Notes: generated by a model from the letters alone, not told the origin. DNA of 64,000 nucleotides from Aeromicrobium yanjiei (GCF_009649075.1 NZ_CP045737.1:124001-188000), one strand, 5' to 3'; positions 49,873-59,825 are shown, counted from the stretch's first letter. Numbers and translations are program-made.

Positions 49873-51414
49873 ATGAGCGTCATCGGAGTTGTCACCGAGT
49901 CGGTGGCTGGTGAGACACGGGTTGCCGCCACGCCGGCCACCGTGGCCCAGCTGATCAAGCTGGGCTATGAGGTGGTCGTCGAGTCTGGAGCGGGCGAGAA
50001 GTCGTCGTTCACCGACGAGGCGTACGTCGAGGCGGGCGCGTCGATCGGCGCGACGGCCGACGTGTGGCGCAGCGACATCGTGTTCAAGGTCAACGCCCCG
50101 ACGCCTGCCGAGATCGGTCTGCTCGCGGACGGCGCGACGCTGATCAGCATGATCAGCCCCGCGTTGAACCCCGAGCTGGTCGAGCAGCTGTCGGCCCGCC
50201 CGATCACGGTCCTCGCGATGGACGCCGTCCCGCGCATCTCGCGCGCCCAGTCGATGGACGTGCTGTCGTCCATGGCCAACATCGCGGGCTACCGCGCGGT
50301 CGTCGAGGCGGCGAACGTCTTCGGCCGCTTCTTCACCGGACAGATCACCGCCGCGGGCAAGGTGCCGCCGGCCAAGGTGCTCGTCGCGGGTGTCGGCGTC
50401 GCGGGCCTCGCGGCGATCGGCACGGCCAACAGCCTCGGCGCGATCGTCCGGGCGACCGATCCGCGCGCCGAGGTCGCCGACCAGGTCAAGTCGCTCGGCG
50501 GTGAGTACCTCGCGGTCGAGGTCGAGACCGAGCAGTCGACCGACGGCTACGCCAAGGCCACGAGCGAGGAGTACGACCGCCGGGCCGCGGAGATCTACTC
50601 CGAGCAGGCCGCCGACGTCGACATCATCATCACAACTGCACTGATCCCGGGCCGCGCGGCTCCGGTGCTGATCACCGAGGCCGACGTGGCGTCCATGAAG
50701 CCCGGCTCGGTCATCGTGGACATGGCCGCCGCGAACGGCGGCAACGTCGTGGGCTCGGTGCCCGGCGAGGCGGTCGTGACCCCGAATGGCGTTACGATCC
50801 TGGGCTACACCGATCTTGCGGGACGTCTGCCCACGCAGGCCTCGCAGCTCTACGGCACCAACCTCGTCAACCTGATGAAGCTGCTGACCCCGGCCAAGGA
50901 CGGCCAGCTGGTCCTGGACTTCGACGACGTCGTGCAGCGCACGATCACCGTCGTCCGCCAGGGCGAGACGACGTGGCCCCCGCCGCCGGTGCAGGTGTCC
51001 GCGGCCCCGGCTGCCGCGCCCGTCGCCGTCGCCGAGCCCAAGGCGCCCAAGGCCGTGATGACCCAGCGCGCCAAGCTGGGACTGGTGGGCCTGGGCATCC
51101 TGGCGCTGTTCCTGGTCAACGCGTTCGCGCCCGCTCCGCTGCCCGAGCACTTCACGGTGCTGATCCTCGCGATCGTGATCGGCTACTACGTGATCGGCAA
51201 GGTGCACCACGCGCTGCACACCCCGCTGATGTCGGTGACCAACGCGATCAGCGGCATCATCGTGGTCGGCGCGATGCTGCAGGTCGGTGTCGACGGCACC
51301 GAGAACGACACCGCGATCAGGGTGCTCGCGTTCATCGCGATCCTGCTCGCGTCCATCAACGTCTTCGGCGGATTCGCCGTCACCCGTCGCATGCTCAGCA
51401 TGTTCTCGAAGTAG
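49873..51414 (+). CDS. pntA: NAD(P) transhydrogenase subunit alpha
   Basis: 513-residue PntA: an N-terminal NAD-binding domain resembling alanine dehydrogenase ([20 protein letters not shown], then [22 protein letters not shown]), an Ala/Pro linker near 385, and three to four C-terminal membrane helices. With PntB it transfers hydride from NADH to NADP using the proton gradient, supplying NADPH. pntB follows after 25 nt. Confidence 0.95.
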   Translation: MSVIGVVTESVAGETRVAATPATVAQLIKLGYEVVVESGAGEKSSFTDEAYVEAGASIGATADVWRSDIVFKVNAPTPAEIGLLADGATLISMISPALNPELVEQLSARPITVLAMDAVPRISRAQSMDVLSSMANIAGYRAVVEAANVFGRFFTGQITAAGKVPPAKVLVAGVGVAGLAAIGTANSLGAIVRATDPRAEVADQVKSLGGEYLAVEVETEQSTDGYAKATSEEYDRRAAEIYSEQAADVDIIITTALIPGRAAPVLITEADVASMKPGSVIVDMAAANGGNVVGSVPGEAVVTPNGVTILGYTDLAGRLPTQASQLYGTNLVNLMKLLTPAKDGQLVLDFDDVVQRTITVVRQGETTWPPPPVQVSAAPAAAPVAVAEPKAPKAVMTQRAKLGLVGLGILALFLVNAFAPAPLPEHFTVLILAIVIGYYVIGKVHHALHTPLMSVTNAISGIIVVGAMLQVGVDGTENDTAIRVLAFIAILLASINVFGGFAVTRRMLSMFSK

Positions 51415-51439
51415 CAGAGACTCGAAGTAAAGGCTGACC

Positions 51440-52828
51440 ATGGATTCCGCAAGCATCGCCACCGCCGCGTACATCGTCGCGTCGTTGTTGTTCATCCTGT
51501 CCCTCGCGGGGCTGTCCAAGCACGAGACCGCCTCGCAGGGCGTCCTGTTCGGCATCTCGGGCATGACCATCGCGCTCGTCGCCACGTTCGTCCTGGTCGC
51601 CGACGTCGCCGACACGACCGCGGTCGTCCTGCTCATCGTCGCCGTCGTGATCGGCGCCGCGATCGGCCTGTGGCGCGCCCGCGTGGTCGAGATGACCGGC
51701 ATGCCCGAGCTCATCGCGCTGCTGCACTCATTCGTCGGACTGGCCGCGGTGCTGGTCGGCTGGAACGGCTACCTCGAGCACCAGTCGTTCGGGCTGCAGT
51801 CGCTCGAGGACATCCACAACGCCGAGGTCTTCATCGGCGTCTTCATCGGCGCCGTGACGTTCACGGGCTCGATCGTGGCCTTCTTGAAGCTCTCGGCGCG
51901 CATCAAGTCCAACCCGCTCATGCTGCCGGGCAAGAACTTCATCAACCTCGGCGCCCTCGTGCTGTTCGTGGTGCTGACGATCGCGTTCGTCATCAACCCC
52001 AACATCTGGCTGCTGGTCGCGGTCACGATCGTCGCCCTGCTGCTCGGCTGGCACCTCGTGGCGTCCATCGGCGGCGGTGACATGCCGGTGGTCGTGTCGA
52101 TGCTCAACTCGTACTCGGGCTGGGCCGCGGCGGCCTCGGGCTTCCTGCTCAACAACGACGCCCTGATCGTCACGGGCGCGCTCGTGGGCTCCTCGGGTGC
52201 CTACCTGTCGTACATCATGTGCCAGGCGATGAACCGCTCGTTCATCTCGGTCATCGCCGGCGGCTTCGGGATCGAGGCCGGTCCCGCTGACGACAAGGAC
52301 TACGGCGAGCACCGCGAGATCACCGCGGAGGACACCGCCGAGCTGCTCAAGAACGCCTCGAGCGTCGTCATCACCCCCGGCTACGGCATGGCGGTCGCGC
52401 AGGCGCAGTACCCGGTCGCCGACCTGGTCCGCAAGCTGCGCGAGCGCGGCATCGAGGTCAGGTTCGGCATCCACCCGGTCGCCGGACGCCTGCCCGGGCA
52501 CATGAACGTGCTCCTGGCCGAGGCCAAGGTCCCGTACGACATCGTGCTGGAGATGGACGAGATCAACGACGACTTCAAGGACACCTCGGTCGTCCTGGTC
52601 ATCGGTGCCAACGACACCGTCAACCCCGCCGCCACCGAGGACCCCAGCAGCCCCATCGCGGGGATGCCGGTCCTGACGGTGTGGGAGGCGACGGACGTCG
52701 TGGTGTTCAAGCGGTCGATGGCCACGGGCTACGCCGGCGTGCAGAACCCGCTGTTCTTCCGCGAGAACTCGCAGATGCTGTTCGGTGATGCCAAGGAGCG
52801 CGTCGAGGACATCCTCAAGGCGCTCTGA
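51440..52828 (+). CDS. pntB: NAD(P) transhydrogenase subunit beta
   Basis: 462-residue PntB: about eight or nine membrane helices in the first 270 residues, then the NADP-binding domain with [56 protein letters not shown] and a C-terminal [12 protein letters not shown]. Completes the transhydrogenase. Confidence 0.95.
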   Translation: MDSASIATAAYIVASLLFILSLAGLSKHETASQGVLFGISGMTIALVATFVLVADVADTTAVVLLIVAVVIGAAIGLWRARVVEMTGMPELIALLHSFVGLAAVLVGWNGYLEHQSFGLQSLEDIHNAEVFIGVFIGAVTFTGSIVAFLKLSARIKSNPLMLPGKNFINLGALVLFVVLTIAFVINPNIWLLVAVTIVALLLGWHLVASIGGGDMPVVVSMLNSYSGWAAAASGFLLNNDALIVTGALVGSSGAYLSYIMCQAMNRSFISVIAGGFGIEAGPADDKDYGEHREITAEDTAELLKNASSVVITPGYGMAVAQAQYPVADLVRKLRERGIEVRFGIHPVAGRLPGHMNVLLAEAKVPYDIVLEMDEINDDFKDTSVVLVIGANDTVNPAATEDPSSPIAGMPVLTVWEATDVVVFKRSMATGYAGVQNPLFFRENSQMLFGDAKERVEDILKAL

Positions 52829-52838
52829 GCCGGGTCGC

Positions 52839-53480
52839 TCAGTCGGCGACGCCGTAGAGGCGGTCGCCGGCGTCGCCGAGGCCCGGGACGATGTAGGCCT
52901 GCTCGTTGAGGCCCGTGTCCAGGGCCGCGGTGACGAGCGTCACCGGCACGTCGACGTCCGCGAGATCGGACTCGATGCGCTCGATCCCCTCGGGGGTGGC
53001 CAGGATCGTGATCGCGATGATGTCGTTCGCACCGCGCTTGACCAGGAAGTTGATGGCCGCCGCCAGCGAGCCGCCGGTCGCGAGCATCGGGTCGAGGACG
53101 TAGCACTGGCGTCCGGTCAGGTCGTCCGGAAGCCGCTCCGCGTACGTCACGGCCTCCAGCGTCTCCTCGTTGCGGACCATGCCGAGGAAGCCCACCTCCG
53201 CGGTCGGGAGCAGGCGCTGCATGCCCTCGAGCATGCCCAGGCCCGCGCGCAGGATCGGCACGACGAGCGGACGCGGCTCGGTCAGGCGTACGCCCTGCGC
53301 CATCGCGACGGGGGTCTGGACGTCGACGGGCTCGACCCGGACGTCGCGGGTCGCCTCGTACGTCAGGAGGGTGACCAGCTCGTCGACGAGCCGCCGGAAC
53401 GTGGGCGAATCGGTGCCCACGTCACGCAGCACCGTGAGCTTGTGGGAGATGAGTGGGTGGTCGGCGACGTGTACCTGCAT
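52839..53480 (-). CDS. upp: Uracil phosphoribosyltransferase
   Basis: 213-residue UPRTase making UMP from uracil and PRPP. It starts [20 protein letters not shown]; the PRPP loop is [17 protein letters not shown] and the uracil site [16 protein letters not shown]. Converges closely on pntB. Confidence 0.95.
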   Translation of the reverse strand: MQVHVADHPLISHKLTVLRDVGTDSPTFRRLVDELVTLLTYEATRDVRVEPVDVQTPVAMAQGVRLTEPRPLVVPILRAGLGMLEGMQRLLPTAEVGFLGMVRNEETLEAVTYAERLPDDLTGRQCYVLDPMLATGGSLAAAINFLVKRGANDIIAITILATPEGIERIESDLADVDVPVTLVTAALDTGLNEQAYIVPGLGDAGDRLYGVAD

Positions 53481-53550
53481 GTCATGAGACTAGCGTCGAG
53501 GCTCCGCGACCTGTCACCATCGCAGGGAGACGTTCCCGACAGGAGGCACC

Positions 53551-54012
53551 GTGGCCGAGGAAGATGTCGACTTCGCGGTCGCCGCCTACCGTGACGACGG
53601 CCGCTGGCACGTCGTCGAGCTGCATCCGATGCTCGCCGAGGACGTCGCGGAGCTGTCCGAGGCGTTGGCGCGGTTCCCGTCCGACGTGGGCGTGCTCGGG
53701 ATCGTGGCGGTTGACGACGACTTCTTCGTGATCATGCGGCGCTGGGGCACCGAGGTGCGCGCGATGCTCTCGGACGTGACGGCCGCCGAGGACTGGCCGC
53801 TCGCGGCCGGGATCGCGGAGCTGCTCGACCTCGACACCGACGACGACGAGCCGCTCGCAGTCGGTGACGTCGCGATCCTCAGCGATCTGGGCATCTCCGG
53901 CCCCGACCTGCGTGCGCTGTGCGACGACGAGGACCTCTACCCCGAGGACATCTTGATGGACGTGGCGGGCCGGATCGGCTTCGCCGCCCAGCTCGAGGCC
54001 GTCATCGGGTGA
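53551..54012 (+). CDS. tRNA adenosine deaminase-associated protein
   Basis: 153-residue acidic protein of the actinobacterial family that sits directly before tadA. It starts at GTG with a strong ribosome site (caggaggcacc), and its stop overlaps the tadA start by GTGA. Features include FFVIMRRWGTEVRAMLSD and a C-terminal DEDLYPEDILMDVAGRIGF. Role unknown; likely partner of TadA from linkage. Confidence 0.9.
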   Translation: MAEEDVDFAVAAYRDDGRWHVVELHPMLAEDVAELSEALARFPSDVGVLGIVAVDDDFFVIMRRWGTEVRAMLSDVTAAEDWPLAAGIAELLDLDTDDDEPLAVGDVAILSDLGISGPDLRALCDDEDLYPEDILMDVAGRIGFAAQLEAVIG

Positions 54013-54458
54013 CGTACGACCAGCTGATGGGTGAGGCGCTCGACCTCGCCCGCTCCGCCGTGGCCGAGGGGGACGTCCCCGTCGGTGCGCTCGTCGTGGA
54101 CCCCTCGGGCGCGGTCATCGGCCGGGGACGCAACACGCGCGAGCGCGACGGCGACCCGACCGGGCACGCGGAGATCGTCGCGATCCGCGAGGCTGCGGCC
54201 GTTCTCGGCGAGTGGCGGCTCGAGGGCTGCACCCTGGTGGTGACGCTGGAGCCGTGCACGATGTGCGCCGGTGCGATCGTCGCGGCCCGGCTCGGCCGGC
54301 TCGTCTTCGGCGCGTGGGACGACAAGGCCGGAGCGGTCGGCTCGCTGTGGGACGTCGTCCGCGACCGCCGGCTCAACCACCGCCCCGAGGTGCTCAGCGG
54401 CGTACGCGCCGCCGAGTCCACCGCCCTCCTCCAGTCCTTCTTCGCCACCCACCGCTGA
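54009..54458 (+). CDS. tadA: tRNA adenosine(34) deaminase
   Basis: 149-residue TadA that converts A34 to inosine in tRNA-Arg(ACG). Zinc and catalytic motifs HAEIVAIREAA and EPCTMCAGAIV are intact. The frame is open further upstream, but GTG at 54009 overlaps the preceding stop and gives the family start. Its substrate tRNA lies at 24353. Confidence 0.95.
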   Translation: MTYDQLMGEALDLARSAVAEGDVPVGALVVDPSGAVIGRGRNTRERDGDPTGHAEIVAIREAAAVLGEWRLEGCTLVVTLEPCTMCAGAIVAARLGRLVFGAWDDKAGAVGSLWDVVRDRRLNHRPEVLSGVRAAESTALLQSFFATHR

Positions 54459-54477
54459 CCCCCGCTTCCGCCCCGTT

Positions 54478-54571
54478 GCCGGTTTCCCACGGTCCCGTGG
54501 TAATTCGTCACTCCCCTCGTGTTGTGACGCGAGGTAAGTGACCAAACCCCACGGTCCCGTGGGAAACCGGC
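54478..54571. repeat. Nested inverted repeat F after tadA
   Basis: Arms of 23 bp (54478-54500 and 54549-54571) with only the central bases unpaired enclose a second inverted repeat (GTCACT at 54507-54512 with 54537-54542; CCTCG at 54515-54519 with 54530-54534). Each outer arm also contains CACGG-TC-CCGTG, itself nearly palindromic. It can fold as one long hairpin or several. Probably the tadA terminator. Confidence 0.85.
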
Positions 54572-54638
54572 ACCGGCCGGCCGGACACCGGACGGCGGGC
54601 GGATGGAACAACTCGCGGGCGGTGGTGTTGCAACCGTC

Positions 54639-55667
54639 ATGAGAGCAATCGTCTACAGCCAGACCGGGGCGCCGTCCGTCCTCCAGCTCGTCGAGCGTGA
54701 GGCCGCTGAGCCGGGAGCGGGCGAGGTACGCGTGCGCGTTGTCGTGTCCGGGGTCAACCCGACCGACTGGAAGAGCCGCGCCGGCGCGACGGGTCAGGCG
54801 CTGGCGTTCCCGGAGATCGTGCCGAACCAGGACGGCGCAGGTGTCGTGGACGCCGTGGGTCCCGGCGTGGACACGGTCGCCGTCGGCGACCGTGTGTGGA
54901 TGCTCCTCTCCGCGCACGGCCGACCCACCGGGACGGCGCAGGAGCTCGCGGTCGTCCCCGCGGACCGCGTCGTGCGGCTGCCCGACGGGGCATCGTTCGA
55001 CCTCGGCGCCTCGCTCGGCGTTCCGGCCGTGACGGCGCACCGCGCACTGACGGTGGCTGACGGCGGCCCCACGCGCTTGGCGCCGGGTGCACTCGAGGGA
55101 CGCACGGTGCTCGTGGCCGGCGGCGCAGGCGCGGTCGGCCACGCAGCCATCCAGCTCGCGCGCTGGGCGGGCGCGACGGTCGTCACGACGATCAGCGGCC
55201 CGGCCAAGGCCGCGCTGGCGACAGTTGCCGGCGCGCACCACACCGTCGACTACACCGCGGGCGACGCCGCTGCCGCGATCCGCGAGATCGCCCCGGGCGG
55301 TGTCGACCTCGTCGTCGAGGTCGCGCCGGCCGTGAACGCACCGCTCAACCAGGCGGTCATCGCGAACCACGGAACCGTCGCGGTCTACGCCAACAACGGC
55401 GGCGACCGCATGGAGCTCGACGTCCGCGCGCACTTCGCGCTCAACGTCCGCTACCAGTTCCTCCTGCTCTACACGCTGACCCCGCAGGCGTTGCGAGCCG
55501 CGACGGAGGACATCACCGCGGCCGCCGAGGCCGGGGTCCTGCCGGTCGGCGAGGACGCCGGACTGCCGATCGCCCGGTTCCCGCTGGAGCGCACGGCCGA
55601 GGCGCACGCCGCCGTCGAGGACGACTTCGTCGGCAAGGTGCTGATCGACGTGTCGGACCCGGCGTGA
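54639..55667 (+). CDS. NADPH:quinone reductase-like oxidoreductase
   Basis: 342-residue zinc-independent medium-chain reductase: GVNPTDWKSRAGATG, PNQDGAGVVDAVG and the dinucleotide motif VLVAGGAGAVGHAAIQLARWAG. ATG at 54639 (MRAIVYSQ) fits the family; a frame from 54603 adds 12 doubtful residues. First gene of a set that continues with overlap into the LLM oxidoreductase. Confidence 0.88.
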   Translation: MRAIVYSQTGAPSVLQLVEREAAEPGAGEVRVRVVVSGVNPTDWKSRAGATGQALAFPEIVPNQDGAGVVDAVGPGVDTVAVGDRVWMLLSAHGRPTGTAQELAVVPADRVVRLPDGASFDLGASLGVPAVTAHRALTVADGGPTRLAPGALEGRTVLVAGGAGAVGHAAIQLARWAGATVVTTISGPAKAALATVAGAHHTVDYTAGDAAAAIREIAPGGVDLVVEVAPAVNAPLNQAVIANHGTVAVYANNGGDRMELDVRAHFALNVRYQFLLLYTLTPQALRAATEDITAAAEAGVLPVGEDAGLPIARFPLERTAEAHAAVEDDFVGKVLIDVSDPA

Positions 55668-56635
55668 GGCTCTCGCTGCTCGACCGTTCGAGAACCCGCG
55701 CGGGACATCCCGAGCGCGAGGGCCTGACCGGCTCGGTCGAGCGAGCCGTCAACGCCGAGCGACTCGGGTACGACCGCTTCTGGGTCGCCGAGCACCACGC
55801 CGTCCCGGGCATCGCGAGCGGGTCCCCGGCGGTCCTCCTCGCGGCGATCGGCGCCCACACCGAGAGCATCCGTATCGGCTCGGGCGGCGTCATGCTGCCC
55901 AACCACCAGCCCCTCGTCGTCGCCGAGCAGTTCCTCATGCTGGACGCGCTGTTCCCCGGCCGGGTCGACCTCGGCGTGGGCCGTTCGCTGGGGTTCACCG
56001 CCGCGGTACGCCGTGCCCTGCGGCACGAGCTGGACGCCGCCGACACGTTCGAGGACGACCTCGACGAGCTGCGCCGTCTGCTGACCGGCGAGGCCGACGT
56101 CACCGCCCACCCGGTCGCGGCGGCCGACGTCCCGCTCTTCGTCCTCGCCACCGGCCGTGGCATGGAGGTTGCCGCTCGCCTGGGCCTCCCGGTCGTCATC
56201 GGAGGCCCGATCCTGACCAAGGACGCCGGCCGCGAGGCCATCGAGGCGTACCGCCGCAGCTTCCGGCCGAGCAAGCAGGCGGCCGACCCCCACGTCACGA
56301 TCTCCCTCGACGTCACGGTCGCGGACGACGACGCGACCGCCCGCGAGCTGGCCCTGCCCGAGGCCTGGGCGATGGCGCGGTCGCGCCAGACGGGGGAGTT
56401 CCCACCGCTCGAGCCGGTCGACGCGATCCGCGCGCAGCCGTGGACGTCCCAGGTCCGCCAGCGCGTCGAGTCCGCCCTCGACACCGCGGTCGCCGGATCG
56501 CCCACCACGGTGCGCCGCCAGCTCGACGAGCTGGTCGCGCGCACCGGAGCCGACGAGCTCATGGCGTCCACGTCGACGTACGACCGCGAGGCGCTGCTCG
56601 CGTCCGACGCGGCACTGCGCGATCTCGTAGGCTGA
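55664..56635 (+). CDS. LLM-class flavin-dependent oxidoreductase
   Basis: 323-residue bacterial luciferase-like protein. AERLGYDRFWVAEHHA, IRIGSGGVMLPNHQPLVVAEQF and FPGRVDLGVGRS are the family's flavin-barrel segments. GTG at 55664 overlaps the reductase stop by 4 nt. It presumably uses reduced flavin; substrate unknown. Confidence 0.9.
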   Translation: MRLSLLDRSRTRAGHPEREGLTGSVERAVNAERLGYDRFWVAEHHAVPGIASGSPAVLLAAIGAHTESIRIGSGGVMLPNHQPLVVAEQFLMLDALFPGRVDLGVGRSLGFTAAVRRALRHELDAADTFEDDLDELRRLLTGEADVTAHPVAAADVPLFVLATGRGMEVAARLGLPVVIGGPILTKDAGREAIEAYRRSFRPSKQAADPHVTISLDVTVADDDATARELALPEAWAMARSRQTGEFPPLEPVDAIRAQPWTSQVRQRVESALDTAVAGSPTTVRRQLDELVARTGADELMASTSTYDREALLASDAALRDLVG

Positions 56636-56641
56636 GGCCGC

Positions 56642-57706
56642 ATGACGTACGAGGTCGACGAGATCGCCATGCCCACCTCGCTCGACGGACCCGGGGGGCC
56701 GCAGTTCCTGGAGTACGCGGCGGTGAGCAACGCGGTCGAGAACCACGCCCTCGGCACGGACGTGCTGTCGATGGCGCCGGCGGAGATGCTGGCCGAGTAC
56801 CGCGACAACCCGCACCGCGTCCGGCGACACCTCGTGGTGCGCGAGGACCGCAGGATCGTGGCGCGTGCGATGGTCACGCTGCGCCCGCACCTGCCGGGCA
56901 ACGGGGCACACCTGATGGTCGACGTCCTGCCCGCCCACCGGGGTCGCGGCATCGGTGCGACGCTGCTGGAGGCGGCCGAGCGGATCGCGGTGGACGCGGG
57001 CGCACCGGTCCTCAAGGTGGGCGTGGCGCACTCCGCAGCGTCCGGCGGTGACCGGATCGCGTCGCCGACCGGGTTCGGCGACGTCGCCGCGCACGACGAC
57101 GGCGTGCGGTTCCTGACCTCGCACGGGTACGCGCTGGAGCAGATCACTCGGATCAGCCTGCTCGAGCTCGGGTCGGCGCCCCGGCTCGAGGCGCCGGCAC
57201 CGCCGGACCACCGGGTCGTCACATGGACCGGCCCGACGCCCGACGCGTGGATCGCCGACCTCGCGGTGCTGCGCACCCGGATGAGCACCGACGCGCCGAG
57301 CGGCGCGCTGGTGGAGCTCGAGGACCCGTGGGACGCGGCCCGGATCCGGGAGCACGACGAGCGCATGGCGGGGAGTGGCCGCACGGCGCTGACCGCCGCG
57401 GTCGAGCACATTCCCTCCGGCTCCCTGGCGGGCTTCTCCGAGCTGGTCCACTCCGCCGCCGGTCCGGTCGCGGTGCAGGAGGACACGCTGGTGCTGCGTG
57501 AGCACCGTGGCCACCGGCTCGGACTGCTGGTGAAGCTCGCCGCCGCGGACCTGCTGCGCCGCCACGCGCCGGACACCCAGGCGATCGTGACCTGGAACGC
57601 CGAGGAGAACAGGCCGATGCTGGACGTCAACGAGGCGATGGGCTTTAGCCCGATCGGCTACGAGGGCGTCTGGCAGCGCAGGGCGCTTCCGGGCGACGGG
57701 GAATAG
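56642..57706 (+). CDS. GNAT family acetyltransferase, two-domain
   Basis: 354 residues. The first GNAT domain shows VDVLPAHRGRGIGATLLEAAERIA (acetyl-CoA loop); a second, weaker one lies in the C-terminal half (VLREHRGHRLGLLVKLAAADLL). The length and tandem layout resemble actinobacterial mycothiol-synthase-like proteins, but the acceptor is not known. Starts 6 nt after the LLM gene. Confidence 0.85.
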   Translation: MTYEVDEIAMPTSLDGPGGPQFLEYAAVSNAVENHALGTDVLSMAPAEMLAEYRDNPHRVRRHLVVREDRRIVARAMVTLRPHLPGNGAHLMVDVLPAHRGRGIGATLLEAAERIAVDAGAPVLKVGVAHSAASGGDRIASPTGFGDVAAHDDGVRFLTSHGYALEQITRISLLELGSAPRLEAPAPPDHRVVTWTGPTPDAWIADLAVLRTRMSTDAPSGALVELEDPWDAARIREHDERMAGSGRTALTAAVEHIPSGSLAGFSELVHSAAGPVAVQEDTLVLREHRGHRLGLLVKLAAADLLRRHAPDTQAIVTWNAEENRPMLDVNEAMGFSPIGYEGVWQRRALPGDGE

Positions 57707-57720
57707 TCCGCGTGCTAATC

Positions 57721-57738
57721 TAGTTTAAGTTTCAACAA
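57721..57738 (+). promoter_or_regulatory. AT-rich operator/promoter element before the CE1758/CE1759 pair
   Basis: A sharp AT-rich stretch (TAGTTTAAGTTTCAACAA) with an imperfect GTTT/CAAC dyad stands out in GC-rich surroundings 34 bp before the luciferase-like gene. MarR-type repressors use sites of this kind; no regulator gene is adjacent. Confidence 0.45.
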
Positions 57739-57771
57739 GCCTATTCGGGACTTGGCGAAGGAGATCCACAG

Positions 57772-58884
57772 ATGACCAGCATGCAGTTCGGACTGTTCAC
57801 GGTCGGCGACGTCACGACCGATCCGACCAACGGCACGACGCCGACCGAGCACGAGCGCATCAAGGCGACGATCCAGATCGCCAAGAAGGCCGAGGAGATC
57901 GGCCTGGACGTCTTCGCGACCGGCGAGCACCACAACCCGCCGTTCGTGCCGTCCTCCCCGACGACCACGCTGGCGTACATCGCGGCGCAGACCGAGAAGC
58001 TCATCCTGTCGACGTCCACGACGCTGATCACGACCAACGACCCGGTCAAGATCGCCGAGGACTACGCGACGCTGCAGCACCTGTCGGACGGCCGCATGGA
58101 CCTCATGCTCGGCCGCGGCAACACCGCGCCGGTCTACCCGTGGTTCGGCTACGACGGCGCCAAGGCGGTCGAGCTGACCGTCGAGCACTACCACCTGCTG
58201 CGCCGGCTGTGGGACGAGGAGGTCGTGAGCTGGGAGGGCCAGTTCCGCACCCCGCTGCAGGGCTTCACCGCGACGCCGCGCCCGCTCGACGGGGTACCCC
58301 CGTTCGTGTGGCACGCCAACATCCGCACGCCCGAGGTCGCCGAGCTCGCGGCGTACTACGGCGACGGCTTCTTCGCCAACAACATCTTCTGGCCCAAGGA
58401 GCACTACATCCGGCTGATCAACTTCTACCGCCAGCGCTACGCCCACTACGGGCACGGCACCCCGGAGCAGGCGATCGTCGGTCTCGGTGGCCAGTTCTAC
58501 ATCCGCAAGAACAGCCAGGACGCGGTCAACGAGTTCCGGCCGTACTTCGACAACGCGCCCGTCTATGGCCACGGGCCCTCGCTCGAGGACTTCTCGACGC
58601 AGACACCGCTGACCGTCGGCAGCCCGCAGCACTTCATCGAGAAGACGCTCGCGTTCGCGGACTACTTCGGTGACTACCAGCGCCAGCTGTTCCTGGTGGA
58701 CCACGCCGGCCTGCCGCTCAAGCTCGTGCTGGAGCAGCTCGACGAGCTGGGTGAGGTGCTGCCCACGCTGCGTGCGGAGTTCGACGCCCGCCGTCCCGCG
58801 GACGTCCCGGACGCCCCCGACCACGCGACCCGCGTCGCGGCCCGGTTGGCTTCCGCGGACAGCACCGAGGAGGTGTCCGCATGA
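57772..58884 (+). CDS. CE1758-family FMN-dependent luciferase-like monooxygenase
   Basis: 370 residues of the luciferase-like fold. MQFGLFTVGDVTTDPT at the N terminus, GLDVFATGEHHNPPFVPSSP, IAEDYATLQHLSDGRMDLMLGRGN and FFANNIFWPKEHYI fit the CE1758 subgroup, always paired with a CE1759 flavin reductase, as here (4-nt overlap). Excellent ribosome site (gaaggagatccacag). Oxidises an unknown substrate with reduced FMN and oxygen. Confidence 0.92.
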   Translation: MTSMQFGLFTVGDVTTDPTNGTTPTEHERIKATIQIAKKAEEIGLDVFATGEHHNPPFVPSSPTTTLAYIAAQTEKLILSTSTTLITTNDPVKIAEDYATLQHLSDGRMDLMLGRGNTAPVYPWFGYDGAKAVELTVEHYHLLRRLWDEEVVSWEGQFRTPLQGFTATPRPLDGVPPFVWHANIRTPEVAELAAYYGDGFFANNIFWPKEHYIRLINFYRQRYAHYGHGTPEQAIVGLGGQFYIRKNSQDAVNEFRPYFDNAPVYGHGPSLEDFSTQTPLTVGSPQHFIEKTLAFADYFGDYQRQLFLVDHAGLPLKLVLEQLDELGEVLPTLRAEFDARRPADVPDAPDHATRVAARLASADSTEEVSA

Positions 58885-59483
58885 CCCGCGTCGTGGCGAT
58901 CTCCTCGGGTCTCAGCGACCCGTCGACCACTCGCCTGCTGGCGGACCGGATCACCGAGTCGATCACACAGCAGTCGGGCGACGTGTCGGTCGAGGTCGTG
59001 TCGCTGCGCGAGCTCGCGCACGACATCACCGACGCGTCGCTGACGGGGTTCGCCTCGCCGCGCCTGCAGGACGTGATCGACAAAGTGGTCGCGGCCGACG
59101 GGCTGGTCATCGTCGTGCCGATCTTCAAGGCGTCCTACCCGGGCCTGTTCAAGTCGTTCATCGACGCGCTGGAGACGGACGTGCTGATCGGCAAGCCCGT
59201 GCTGCTGGCGGCATCGGGCGGGACCGCTCGTCACTCGCTCGCGATCGACTACGCGCTGCGGCCGCTGATGGCGTACCTGCAGGCGCTGGTCGTGCCCACG
59301 GGCGTGTTCGCCTCGGCGTACGACTGGGGCACGGACGGCTCCAACGCCCTCGGCGCGCGGATCGACCGTGCGGCCGGCGAGCTGGTGAGCCTGCTCAAGG
59401 GCGCCGGCACGGGCCGGGCCAAGGACGACGAGTTCGACCTGTTCAGTGAGAGCTTCCTCAAGGCGTCCAACCCGAACGCCTGA
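58881..59483 (+). CDS. CE1759-family NAD(P)H-dependent FMN reductase
   Basis: 200-residue flavodoxin-like reductase: VVAISSGLSDPSTTRLLADRI, VIVVPIFKASYPGLFKSFID and PVLLAASGGTARHSLAIDYALRPL. ATG at 58881 overlaps the stop of its luciferase-like partner. It supplies reduced FMN for that enzyme. Confidence 0.92.
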   Translation: MTRVVAISSGLSDPSTTRLLADRITESITQQSGDVSVEVVSLRELAHDITDASLTGFASPRLQDVIDKVVAADGLVIVVPIFKASYPGLFKSFIDALETDVLIGKPVLLAASGGTARHSLAIDYALRPLMAYLQALVVPTGVFASAYDWGTDGSNALGARIDRAAGELVSLLKGAGTGRAKDDEFDLFSESFLKASNPNA

Positions 59484-59492
59484 GGACGTGCG

Positions 59493-59627
59493 TCAGCGGG
59501 GCGGGTTGCCGCGCTGGCGCACCTTGGCGACCGCTGACTTGATGCGAGCCTGGTTCTGGGGCTTGCGGGCCTCGTCGTAGACCTTCTTGGCGACTCCGGC
59601 GGCCGCGATTCCTCGAAAGAGCTTCAT
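59493..59627 (-). CDS. Small basic hypothetical protein (44 aa)
   Basis: 44 residues, Lys/Arg/Ala-rich (KLFRGIAAAGVAKKVYDEAR, then QARIKSAVAKVRQRG). A longer frame to 59729 reads through repeat sequence and is discarded. The ribosome site is weak. It converges with the FMN reductase with 9 nt between stops. No family recognised. Confidence 0.5.
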   Translation of the reverse strand: MKLFRGIAAAGVAKKVYDEARKPQNQARIKSAVAKVRQRGNPPR

Positions 59628-59680
59628 GTCCGTGGACGTACCCCGTGGCCGCGGATGCACACCCCCCGGCCCGCGTGGGC

Positions 59681-59802
59681 GGACCGACGATGAGGGTTTG
59701 CGGCAGCGGGGGCAACCCGAAGCGCTCATCCCTCGTCACGGACGGGACCGAGGATGAGGGAAAGGGGCGGCCCCGGCTGCCCTAAACCCTCATCGTGCGT
59801 CC
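59681..59802. repeat. Mini-array G: inverted copies of a GATGAGGG element
   Basis: A 32-bp element (59681-59712, core GACGATGAGGGTTT) faces a diverged inverted copy (59771-59802). Between them are a second forward copy (about 59744-59760, GACCGAGGATGAGGG) and another inverted one (about 59723-59738). The region lies past the 3' end of the P-loop gene and fills the 198-bp gap 59628-59825. Confidence 0.75.
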
Positions 59803-59825
59803 CCCGCGGGCGAGCGACGGGCGGC

